Under the pieces are notes generated by a model. The model had not been told where the DNA came from. It saw only the letters and a program-made list of their open reading frames with translations, and ran no database searches. Positions 32,949 through 43,867 of a stretch of DNA of 64,000 bases are shown in pieces. Where the stretch lies: the NCBI GenBank assembly GCA_009192285.1, contig CM018605.1, positions 582,767-646,766 of the forward strand, written 5' to 3'. This stretch comes from Morchella semilibera (lineage: Eukaryota > Ascomycota > Pezizomycetes > Pezizales > Morchellaceae). The number at the start of each line of letters is the position of its first letter. Position 1 is the stretch's first letter. The translations under genes and the position numbers were made by a program.

Positions 32949-33987
32949 TTACTCTCGTCGTAGATGCCGTTCCCAGCTCACCAAATGCATAAACTCCTCC
33001 CTTGTCTTTGTGCTCTTCCTAAATGCCCCCAGCATACTACTAGTGATAGTTGTCGCAGTAGTCTTTTCCACGCCTCTCATAACCATACACAAATGGCTAC
33101 TCTCCATGACGACCGCAACACCCAACGGGCTCAGGATGGCCTCAATGGCCATCGCAACCTGCCTCGTCAACCTCTCCTGCAGCTGCAACCGCCTCGCAAA
33201 CATTTCCGCGATCCTGGCAAACTTGCTCAGTCCCAGGACCTTTCCCTTCGGGATGTAGCCGATGTGGATCTTTCCGGTGAAAGGGACGAGGTGGTGTTCG
33301 CACATGGAAAAGACCTCAATGTCCTTGACTATCACCATTTCATCGTGGTCCTCGGCGAAAACGGCGTTGTTGACAATGACGCGCAGGTTGTCTTGGTAGC
33401 CTTTTGTGAAGTGGAGCATGGCTTTGGCGTAGCGGGTTGGTGTATCGAGGAGACCCTCGCGGTCGGGGTCCTCGCCGATACATTCTAGAAGGGTGCGTAT
33501 ACTACATGGGGGGTTGAGTTTTAGCTATCTATCTTTCTTACAGCCCCTAAAAAAATGGGAGGGGAACCTACGCTCCGGATAGCTTTTCAAGACGCGCAGC
33601 GGCCTCTTCGGGTGTTGCTTCGAGGCGCTCTTTAGTTCCGATACCTACAACACGCCGCATCAGCATTTGGGAGGGGGCTTCAATGAGTCACTGGTATAAT
33701 TTTAAGTGTGTCTTACTCGGCCACGATAATCCGTCATAATTGACCGGCGGAGCATACGGACTGCTCGGGCGTGAAGCTTCCGGAGTCAATGGACCGAGGC
33801 GGTTCAGGGTGAGAGTATTCTGAGCCCTGCCAGCCACGGCGAGCTGGTTCGGCAGTGTCAGAATGTCATGCTGCGGCTTAGCGGTAGGATTCGTAATCTT
33901 CATGTTTACGAGTTTTCCAAGCGGTGTCTCGTCGAGAGCTGGAGTAGGGGCGAGTGTAGGGGATTGAGCAGCTGGTGGTGGTGACAT
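32949..33987 (-). CDS. FOL2: GTP cyclohydrolase I
   Basis: Three exons (33717-33987, 33572-33644, 32949-33501) give 897 nt, 298 residues. The enzyme converts GTP to 7,8-dihydroneopterin triphosphate, the first step of folate and pterin synthesis. After a Pro-rich N-terminal extension come [39 protein letters not shown], the zinc and active-site region [20 protein letters not shown] and [22 protein letters not shown], and [13 protein letters not shown] with the second Cys ligand. The C-terminus extends about ten residues beyond the usual REEF(L) end. The start at 33987 (MSPPPAAQ) was preferred over an in-frame upstream ATG because the extra segment is low-complexity and unlike homologues. Both introns are clean GT-AG. 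Confidence 0.95.
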
Positions 33988-34852
33988 TTCTTTCTGTGAG
34001 AACCTTTTTTTTTTATAAGGTGGGGTCCTTTGGAGAGATGAGATGAGAGATGCTGTATGTATGTAGGTACGAGTACTTTTTTTTTTATTACATGTAGGTA
34101 TTCGCCGTTGCCACTGGTGGGAAGAGAGAGACATGCAGGGTCTTTTAATACTTTTTCACATATGAGGCGGGGGTGTTATGTCCGATGTCGCAACGGTGAA
34201 GGAAAAAATTTCTACAGAAGAGGTAGGCTAGAGGATGTTTTTTTTTTCTTTTTTCCATCAATTGGGGGGGTTAAAGACTTTTTTCTAAAAGAAGGAGTTT
34301 TTACCTGGATTATACATTGTACTCGACTTTATTTGCATGCCCTACGATATTCCCGATGGTGCAATAATAACATGAATAGAGTAATAACGTCCTGTACTCA
34401 AATTTTACTTTACTACATTTGGTACGGCCCCCTATTTACCACAGTAGAGAGCACAATTCGTATCTCTACCGGCTAAGATACATACAACATACAACGATCT
34501 GCGCCCCCATCTCTTCTTAGATTGACAGTAGGTACAATTCCGCCCCACGGGACTCCAACAATAAGTAATTCATGCAAGTTCAGACATTGGCCCCTCCCCC
34601 TACCCCCGCAGGCCAATCACAGTACATCACTCGACGATTTTATGAACGCCTGTTGATTACATGTAATTAGATATATACTTATTACCAAACGCCCCGAACC
34701 CCATCCTTTTTCTATACAGATACTAAAAGCAACTAGAGAGAGCGAGAGAGAAAAGAAACAAAAAAAAAACGCCATTGTAATCCTACTCCACCCATCCCAA
34801 CCGTAACCATACATGTAGTTTTCCATTTACAAGAGAGGCAGGCCCCGCGCCA
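33988..34852. other. Intergenic stretch upstream of FOL2
   Basis: No gene is supported. It holds T runs (34078-34085, 34239-34247), a gatgagatgagag purine repeat about 55 bp upstream of FOL2, and TACATGTA palindromes near 34090, 34653 and 34811. Confidence 0.55.
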
Positions 34853-35245
34853 CTACTTCCCACACACCGCGCAGTCCCAGGAGTGACTCGGACACACCAG
34901 CGCGCGCGACCGCGGGCGGCGCCCGGCCATCGGTATCCTGGAGTCGATGTTCAAAGGCTCATCTGCCGGGATGCCGGGCAAAGGGCCAATCCTCCGCGAC
35001 GGGGAGAGAACCTTGCGGGGGCGTGGCTCGATGCTTGGTGAGCAGTCGGAGTCGGAGTCGCTGGAATAGCTACTACAGTCGCTCTATGATGATTGGGAGT
35101 GAGTATAATATGAAAAAAAAAAGACAGTATTGATTATGAATTTGGAATATGTACATACCTCGTCGCTGTCATCGCGCTTTCGCTTTGAGCTCGCAAAGCT
35201 CGTGGTCTGCGGGAACTGGGTGTTGAGGTAGAGAGAGAGAAGCAT
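34853..35245 (-). CDS. Small Ser/Asp-rich protein with Cys/His tail, unknown
   Basis: Two exons (35159-35245 and 34853-35083) encode 105 residues. I do not recognise the family. The case for a gene is the precise intron (GTATGT at the donor, ATCATAG at the acceptor, 75 bp) that joins two open blocks in frame: the first ends SSKRKRDDSDE, the second begins SDCSSYSSDSDSD, so the acidic/serine run continues across the splice. The rest is basic and Pro-rich (PRPRKVLSPSRRIGPLPG) and ends CPSHSWDCAVCGK, with C..H and C..C spacing that could bind a metal. A KRKR cluster suggests nuclear location; the SDSDSD block suggests CK2 phosphorylation. GC content of the second exon is much higher than the flanks. 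It sits alone between FOL2 and RPA190. Confidence 0.65.
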
Positions 35246-36083
35246 TATTGAAAATGGGGGTAGTTGTTTTCGGATGTGAGGTGAGGCTCGATTATGATGT
35301 AGTAGTAGTGGTGGTGGTGGTTATAATTAATTACAAGTAAAGCGTAGAGGGGATATTAAATCGAATCACCCTTAGAGATAATGAATATGTGTGTGTAAAG
35401 TATGTGCATATGTTTGTGTATAACCAGACAAACAGGTATTGTACCAAAGAAGCATTAACAGAAAGGAGCGGTGGTTCTCGTTCGCTATATAAAAGCCTCT
35501 CAGTTCATCATTGGCATAGAATATGTATGTAATTTATAATGCCTCGCTCCAGGCACTGCCCACCGTGGGAGGAGGTGCCTCGGCGTTGCATTCTATGGCT
35601 GGGCCGGCAAGTACTCTAACCATTCTATAGCTACATACATACGTCTTGATACAATACAAAACTGTACAGCCTCAACTAAGGCCAGGACCTCAAAATTAAG
35701 TTTTCAACTTTGCCCTAGAGTGTTGCCGGTTGCTGCATACCACAGAGTGCTCTCTTGACCGGGCCGGTATCGACTCTACATTAACATACGGGGAATAGAT
35801 CCGCATGGCGCAATTAACATTCAGGTGCCAAGCCACTTAACTAAGCGAGATTAATGAGGGCGGGGAGGAATGAGTTGTAAGTATGGGGACTTGGGTTTAA
35901 TGGAAAAGAAAAAAGAATAAACCGCGCAGTGGCGAGCCCCCAAAACAAACCCCATAAATTCAAATAAACTCAAATCCCCCCAAAATACATATACTTTTGT
36001 GACAAAGAGATGACTACATGTACTAGCTTGTATGTTACAAAGGAAAGAGACCAAATTTTATTACTGCTCCACCACCACCACCA
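35246..36083. other. Intergenic stretch
   Basis: Region between the unknown small gene and the 3' end of RPA190. AT-rich, with GTG triplet repeats at about 35305-35325 and a TACATGTA near 36013. No gene seen. Confidence 0.55.
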
Positions 36084-39000
36084 CTACTGCCTATTCCCCT
36101 TGGCTAACCCGCCCACCATAACATCAAAGCTCCCACTACCCACATTAGACAGTTTCCCAAGCACAATCCTACTAGATGGACTACTTAGGTCATCAAAATC
36201 ACCCTCCACCACCGCATCCTTAAGGAAGTTACATGTGGTTTCGAAGCTCATTTTCAGGAACGGTGAAGTCCCTGTCTTGATACCCTGTCTGTTAAAAGGG
36301 TTATACCCTCCGCCACGAGTCATGATGTCGGCAATGAGATTGAGATGGCGGATATCAACGGCGATACCGTGACCACCGAAAACGGCATTCATTTCCTTGA
36401 CGATATTATTGCGTGCGGCTTCAACGCCATAGTAGCGGAGGAAGGCGGCAATATCGTTGGATTCGATTGTGTTGGGATCGATCTCGTCTTGCTCGTTCCA
36501 GAAGGCTTCGAAGTTCACACCTTCAACTGCAAGCTTGCGCTGTTGGAGGGATAAGTATGTATGATAACAAGTGATATACAATAAATCTATCTTACCTTGC
36601 CGGTGGCTTGTTCAGCCTTGCTGAGTTCTGAGCTTGGGACCTTCATGATGGACCCAATACCAGGAAGCTTATGGATAATCGTGCCTCGACATACCTTCTC
36701 CACAATTCCCAGCATGAGAACCTTTGGCGCCTCTGCTGGGTACTGGAGATCCACCTCGAACCATTGGCCGTTTTGCTCGTCGAACTCGAACCTTGACACG
36801 TTCTCGCTGCTATTCTTAACGACGATTTTCTTCACTGGAGTAGCAATAACCTTTGCCTTTGACTTTTTAGAAGATTTTGATTTCGAATCTGAGCCATCAT
36901 CACTGTTATCTCCACTATCCGGAGCACTAGCTCCGAGCCCCTCATCACTATCTTCATCTTCATCAGAGCTCTCGCCAGAGCTCTCGGCCTGTTTCGCAAT
37001 CTCCTCCTCGGCATCGTCAGGGTTTTCGTAAGACACGGCCTCTGATTTTCTGCTCCTTTGCTTCGCATTTGTTGAGTCTTCCTCGTTATCATCATCGCTC
37101 TCCTCATCACCAGAGTTATCAGCAGCGCTATCCTTTCTTCGCTCCTCCTCCACTGTGCCGGAGCTTTCCCCAATATTCGGCATAGCATCATCTTTACCGA
37201 TTCTCTCTTTGCTCTTAGTCTTCTTAGGGTTCAACACTTTGTCGACGGCGTGTTCAAGAGCTAACACAAACGAATTTTTGAAGGTGTTTCCAACAGTCTT
37301 TTTTGTAATCGAGTACTCCTCCTCATATTCCTCCCTAGTGAAGAGGCCTAATCTGATCTTATAGCTCTTGATGTCTTTGGTAAGACTTTCTTTGATGGTG
37401 ACCTTCTCGATGACCTCGGACAACATCAACTGACTACATCTTTTGGCAAACACCTCTGCCTTGCGGTCGGAGACACCATCTCTCAATGTCAATGTCATTG
37501 TTGGAGTGGAGATATTTGCAGAAGCAGTCATGACGATTTCACGCAGACGCGGGATACCAAGAGTGACGTTTTTGGTTGCGTGACCAGCTAAATGGAAAGT
37601 ATTGAGTGTCATTTGCGTCGAAGGCTCTCCAATGGACTGTCCAGCGATGATGCCAACGGCTTCGCCAGGGTCTACAAGGGAGCGGAAGTATTTTAGGTCC
37701 ATTAGGTTCCTAAATTCACCCTTATCAAGACCACGCGAGAGTTCAGTTCCAACCATTATGCGGGCTTGCTTTGAGCCGACGATTAATTTATCTGGATTCT
37801 CCCTCAGGTACTACTCAAATATTAGCATGCCCTCGGACTGCTAGGATTCACTCAACTTACGGCCTCTCTAGCCTCAGCAAAACTTTCAGAAACACTACCA
37901 ACATATCTGCTTGGGCTGTACTCTGACATGGTAACTTCTGATGCTGCCAAGTCTCCACGCTTGGCATATCTCTTCATAGACTTCTTGAGATGCTCGTTCG
38001 CAATTCCATGGTTCAACTTCTCTGCAATCATGAAAAGCTTAGGTCCCAGGTTCTCGCTGACAGTATCATCAGCAAGTTTCCTCACAACAGATTCCATATT
38101 CTGTGACAAGAATTTGAACTGGCGCAGATGCTTTTGTTTTGCAACATCCAAAGCATCTTCTCCGTACAAAAACTAATCGAGTGTAAGCCACGATACTTTA
38201 AAGCCTCAACCAAGAGTCTACAAACCTGAACAAGTGACCCATCACTATCTCGGACAGTGTTATCATACTGCACCTGAATACCCTCCATGCCCTTGATCAA
38301 ACATCTCTGCAAATATCCAGATCTAGAGGTTTTTACGGCAGTATCAATCAAACCTTCACGCCCAGCCATACAATGGAAATAGTATTCCTGTGGTCTAACA
38401 CCAGTCAGGAAACGATCCGTGATGTATCCTCCTGCGCGAACGTTCGTGTCATATGGCTTAAAGCAAGGCAATGTCTTTCCAGAGACCATGACTGGTACCC
38501 TAGAACCTTCCAAAACCTGTTGACCGAGTAAGCATGAAATTTGAGATGCGTTGACGTCGGATCCCTTAGCTCCCGAGACAGTCATAGCCTGGAAGTTGTT
38601 GTACGGGAAAGCCTTCTGTAGCCCTGAGGGCAAGCACTCCTTAATTACTTTCGAAGTAAAAGCTGCGGTCTGAGAATTTGCCTTCAAATCTAGCGTATTG
38701 TGTTTATTTTTGTCTCGAAGCACCTCTTCCATTCTAGCGTTGAGCTCAGCCTCAGTGTATTCTTCTAGCTTGAGCCCTACGTATTCCACACTGAGATTCT
38801 TTCCTACAACATCGGATCCTGCCAGGGCAGCACGCCTCCTTTTATCGCCCTCGGGGGTGAGTAGCAGGTCGTCCATACCACATGTATGGGCCCTCATATG
38901 TAGAAGCTTTGTGAGCAGCCGCCCAAAAATACTTAGTAAACTCCCCGCAACTGTATGCCCGTAAACTTCGTAGATGGAGTGGATCAACCCAAACTCAGTA

Positions 39001-41585
39001 GGTCCAAGCTGGTTCTTATCAAGAACTCCAGAGACAAAGTAGCCGTCATGGAAGATGACATTTCCTTCCTCGTTACCCTTATACCAGGAATCACCAGGCG
39101 TTTTAGATTTTGAGTACAGCGTCAATCCGGCAAAATATTTGGGACGGATGTTCTCCAGGATCGTAGTCACGACTTGTTTACCAGTCCACATTTGCCTTGG
39201 CTTCATAATTGCCGGCGGTAGAGTGACAATCCTACTGCTCTTTCCCGCCGTCGCAAAAAGCGAATTATGCTCCGGTAACAAACAACTGTAAAGGAGCTGT
39301 TGATACTCATCTCTTGTGAACATAGTATCACGATTTGTCAACCATACACCCATTACCAAATGATCCTGAATTAAACCTCGCAACGGTTTCCCGGCCGTGG
39401 ATCCAAGGTACTGGTTATCAGTGTTCGCAATCTCCTTTGCCTCGGCTCTTGCCATCTCGTTCTGAGGAAGATGCATGTTCATCTCGTCACCGTCAAAATC
39501 GGCATTGTAAGTATTACAATTGGCATAATGCATGCGAATAGTACGCTCCTTTGGCAAAACCTTTGCGATGTGTCCCATGATCGACGGTTTGTGAAGCGTT
39601 GGCTGGCGGTTCATGAGGACTACATCGCCATCGTGGAGATGTCTATGGACCTTTTTGGGGCGTGAGTCCGACAGTGAGAGGGTGTCGGGGGTCAAGAGCG
39701 TCTTTGAGAGCTGGATCCTCTTTTGGCGACCACTAGGTTCCTTGTCACCTGGGAGGCGCTGAACAGAGCCGTTTTCCATCTCGATTGCCACAGCTCCCGG
39801 CCAAGTGTCGGGGCCATTCACTACTAGAGACATAAGCCATGTAGCATTGATCTCGGTGACTGGTTCAGGGTAGGTGAGCTTGCTCGCAAATACCGGCGGC
39901 ACACCAATTTCGCGAGTTTCAATGTTGGGATCAGGGGAAATAACAGAACGTGCGGCAAAGTTGACACGTTTACCCATCATGTTCATGCGAAACAACCCTT
40001 CCTTCTTTTCAAGCTTCTGCTTGATGCCTTCTTCTATAGCCTTTGCGGCCAAGCCAGTGACAGGTGACTTCGTGGAGTCAAGGAAGGCATTTACGTCTTC
40101 TTGAAGAGTGACGAAAGATTCGATTAAACGGCGAACAATCTCAGCCTTGGATTCATGTGTGGTAGAAGGGTCATTAATAGCTTCGTTGCGGTCTCTAATA
40201 TAAAGACAGTCTTGAAGGATCTTAACCAATCCCTTGTTTACAGCTGATTCACTGATCTCACCACCAGAAAATTGTGGGGGTCGGAATTTCGTAGGTGGCA
40301 CAGCAATTGCGTGTAAAAAGAACATATCTGCCGAGACTAGCTTTGGATGTTTGTCCATTGTGGTCCGTGGCGCATACAAGAGTTGGATAACATCTTTCTC
40401 GTTATCAAAGAGTCTGATAAGGGTATTGAGAACTTCCATGCTCATAAGAAGCCGTCCAGCTGCGCCCTTTCTTTCTGCGGCTTCATTGAGTGCCTCTTCA
40501 TCCTCTTCATCCTCTTCCTGAATCTCTAACTCGATATCACCACCGATACCCTCGTCAACCTCCATGGCATCAGAATGCTTCTTATGTGGTGATGACTTTG
40601 GCTTCCTCCGGTCAAGGGCAGCGTTTCGCCTCCGTAGGCCGAGCTGGGAGTTCTGATTTCGGGCTTTAGTAGTAAGAGGCTTTTCGAAAATCTTAGAATA
40701 TCCGTCGGCACGGAAGGCGGGTGCAATCCTAGGCTATAGTCAGAACGATCATTGCTGCAAGAAACTGTAAGCCCTTGTAGAACTCACGCTTGACAACGAT
40801 TGCATTTCCTGGGCTTTATTATATCAGCTAAGAACTGCTTCACAAGTGCTCTCCGCTCCTCAGCCACACTCATGACCTTTGCTGAGTTCCAATTCGTCTG
40901 GTTCGCACGATTCCGCTTAATCGCCTTTTCCACAAACCGATTCCGCTTCTTAAAAAATACTTCCATATCGTCGTCATCCTCACTTTCTATATCATCTCCT
41001 GGTCCTTCCTCTTCTGCACTTGACTTTACAGCCTTTCCGCCTGGCTTAGTCGCAACCTGGATATCGTCTAGCTGCTGTGCCTCTAGTAGTAGCCCATATT
41101 GGATGAGCTTGAGTTTACATACGTAGCGGTTGACGGCAGCTTTGGGAATTCGCAGGTGAAAACAAAAGACACAAGTTGAGCGCAGTAATCGGAGCATCTG
41201 ATCAAAGAACAGAGGGTGGTATACAGGTACTGGAAGCGCAATGTGACCTGTGTGTCCTGGGCAGTACTTGTAATCTAAATGACATGTTGCGCACCTAAAA
41301 TGACCCAGATATCAGTTCCGTAAATTGTAACGGCTTCTAAGAAAAGTTCAATTGCAATTGCAATTGTAGCTGCCCTACATACCGCTGCCTCAGTTGATCG
41401 CTCGCTCCCAGAGCTGGATCATAGAGTCCACCAATAACAGGAACTGGGACGTTCCCAGCTGCAACACTCCCGAAGGTCAGAGGGTTTATAATCTGTTTGA
41501 CTGAAAGATTCTGGATATCCTCTGTGGATAAAAATGTGAAGTCAACACTGGTGACCTCAGAGGCCACGGGATTTGAGATATTCAT
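36084..41585 (-). CDS. RPA190: RNA polymerase I largest subunit
   Basis: Six exons (41383-41585, 40788-41294, 38226-40728, 37861-38172, 36596-37810, 36084-36539) sum to 5196 nt, 1731 residues, fully in frame. It forms the catalytic half of Pol I, which makes the large rRNA precursor. Features in order: clamp zinc site ([17 protein letters not shown]), a long acidic insert with [33 protein letters not shown], the [15 protein letters not shown] motif, the catalytic Mg-binding [15 protein letters not shown], bridge-helix region with [16 protein letters not shown], trigger-loop region ([21 protein letters not shown]), the Pol I-specific acidic Ser/Asp-rich jaw insert, and the C-terminal [26 protein letters not shown] and MSFETT blocks. 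Boundaries agree with the frame at every intron; at 40728 I use the second of two tandem AG acceptors because it keeps the frame. Confidence 0.96.
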
Positions 41586-42952
41586 GATTGGGAGCTGTCA
41601 AGCGTTCCTACTATGGTGGGGAAGATTGCTGCCGCGCTGCAGAATGTTGCGACAGAATCAGAGGCTCAAAAACTTTTTGCGTTCGAGAAAATGGTGGGCG
41701 GGTAACGTGGGCGAAATCTTGGCAAGGCTGCTAACACCAGAACTTTTAGGTACATGTATGTACCCCGGGGGTCCTTAAAGTGATGCAACGAGCTCAATAT
41801 TCTGGTGTCGCGGCCACCATCAAAGCTAGACTCAGTCAATTTTTTTCCATTAGTATTTCCATTTACTATTATTATATAGCTCCGCCTGATGCAATTCGAC
41901 ATATATAAATTACTTCCCAACTATTGGGCATGGTGGCCAGTAGTTATGTAGCTGCGAAATTAGTGGTTTTTGTCGCCGTTGCATCGCTTTGAGGACCCCG
42001 GGGTACATGTAAATACAAGTACATGTAGGCACTACATGTAGTCTCGTGCCCATCCCCTATTTCGGTGTGGTTGGTGTTGTAGATTTAACTAGAGAGAGTT
42101 TCTTTATACTCATAAACCTGAGCGTACTGACAATAGAATACATTCATGTTAGTGAACACATGGATGTATATGTAACATCCACGGCCGACTTAGGCCAGTC
42201 CTTCCTAAGGCCATATCGTCATACATCATGTAGTATTATAGGGTTTGGTCCCCCGATGTAAAGTCAATTTGAGGGCAACGGCGGGCCTGGGGCAACGACG
42301 AAAACACAGGCTTCAGTCCCAAAATGATTTTAACACCAGTGCGTGTATATGACGATACCGCGGGGACAGTATATCCTTTCGATGTCTCAACCCATCGCAA
42401 TGTTGAATCAACCAATCAATCAATAACTAGCCCGAGTGAGAACCTATGAAGAACACTCTTCACTACCCAAACATTCAGTGTGAAAGGAGGTGATGGCCAC
42501 ACATGGGGAAACGTACATGTATTAAGACCCCAACCCGTATCTATCCCACCGGTGCACGAATATCAGTTCCAGAACCATACATGTAGCTACATACAGGTAT
42601 CGGTCCTGTATGTGAATGCAGAAAAGCCTCACAAGTTCATGATCACTACAGTAATCTATAGCCCCACACTGACGAAGACAGCTGAAATTAGTGCTGGTCT
42701 CCACGAATCTGAGTTAGGAGGCTTTGGGTAAGGACTTGGCTGTGTGGACAGCCGGTTTACTAAATCGACAACTATGTATAGCATACAAGCATGTATCCTA
42801 TTAAGGGCGCCATGCAATTCTTGTTTGCTCCGCTCGCAATGAGGCGAGGAGCCGCTTTATTTCGTATGCTTCCTCACTGGAGGACTTATTTCTCAATCAA
42901 CAAACGATTTATGATCTTGGATTATATATTGCTACTACTCGTACTGCGTTTC
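41586..42952. other. Intergenic stretch rich in TACATGTA, with an inverted repeat
   Basis: Lies between the 5' end of RPA190 and the Gypsy insertion. It contains inverted arms at 41760-41790 and 41977-42006, and six TACATGTA palindromes (near 41751, 42003, 42020, 42033, 42513 and 42581), the densest set in the window. No gene is supported. Confidence 0.6.
41760..42006. repeat. Inverted repeat, MITE-like
   Basis: Arms 41760-41790 (gtaccccgggggtcctt...gatgcaacg) and 41977-42006 are inverted copies with about three differences, separated by 186 bp. Both outer edges run into tacatgta sequence, so the repeat may extend to about 41749 and 42025. No coding content. Confidence 0.75.
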
Positions 42953-43238
42953 TGTGACGGAGTAACCCGACGCAAAGAAGAAGATGACAATGATGACGCA
43001 GAGGGACTCGAGGAGCACAGTGTACTCGACGAGGGGGGCGATTGAAGACCAGGGGACAACGCGGGGCTAGGCACCAAGCACAGGCACCGGCCGGAGACAA
43101 AGGCAAGAGCAAGAGGCACAAGAGCACAGTAGCAGGCGAGAATGGGACCGAATGGGACTCTCAACGAGGGAACGATGAGGGATTTACTAGAGTTTCCTCT
43201 TGTCAGAGGAGTCGAGTCTTTTGCGTACGAAGGCTAGT
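42953..43238 (-). repeat. Family A left (3') LTR, first part
   Basis: Begins tgtgacggagtaaccc just after the target duplication gtttc. Aligns with the first half of the solo LTR at 19081 and is interrupted by element B at the point where the solo copy reads on into ctatggcttt. Confidence 0.85.
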
Positions 43239-43867
43239 TGTTACGGAGCAACACGGAGGAACACAGACAAGAAGCCGAAGGTTACACAACCGAGGCCCAG
43301 GATCACCGAGGACCGAGATACGAGAAAATCTTAACCGAGAAGCAGAGTTGTGGAGACAAGAGCGTTCCAGATGGCCTCTCTGACGAAGACGTGGTAGGAC
43401 GGAAAGATTTACAGTAGACGACGCGGACTACGGTCCGTCGTTGTGCCTATGGACTATGCACGAAGCGGAGAGGCCGAGCGTGAAACGAGACGAGAACAAG
43501 ACGAAGCCGAGGCGAGATTACATATGGAAAGATCCAGGGAATATCTTGGACAAGCGACTATGGTTATGACGTAATCTATTTTCAAGCTAAAGACACCAAG
43601 ACGAAACGGAAACTTAAAACCGAGAGTTGATAACAGGAAGACACGTAAGGAAAGAAAGAGAAAGAAAAAAGAACAAAAGGGAAAAGATCTGTGTGGCAAG
43701 TTATATATAACCCCCCTCCTAATCCCTGTACAAATCATTGGAACTCATAACAATCGATGTAACAGAAAACCCATAGAAACTCCAAGAACCACGAAAGAAA
43801 ACACCGCAACCAAAACCCCATTCCCGAATATCCTCCTCTTCTGCAAACTCCATGGTACGCCGTGATA
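43239..43867 (-). repeat. Family B left (3') LTR
   Basis: Begins tgttacggagcaacacgg, ends near ggtacgccgtgata, and matches 48600-49164. It is longer than the right copy because of scattered small differences concentrated before about 43.75 kb. Confidence 0.85.

Noticed and set aside
33988-34134. N-terminal extension of FOL2 from an upstream ATG
   Set aside because: The added residues are low-complexity and homologues start at about the position of the ATG at 33987.
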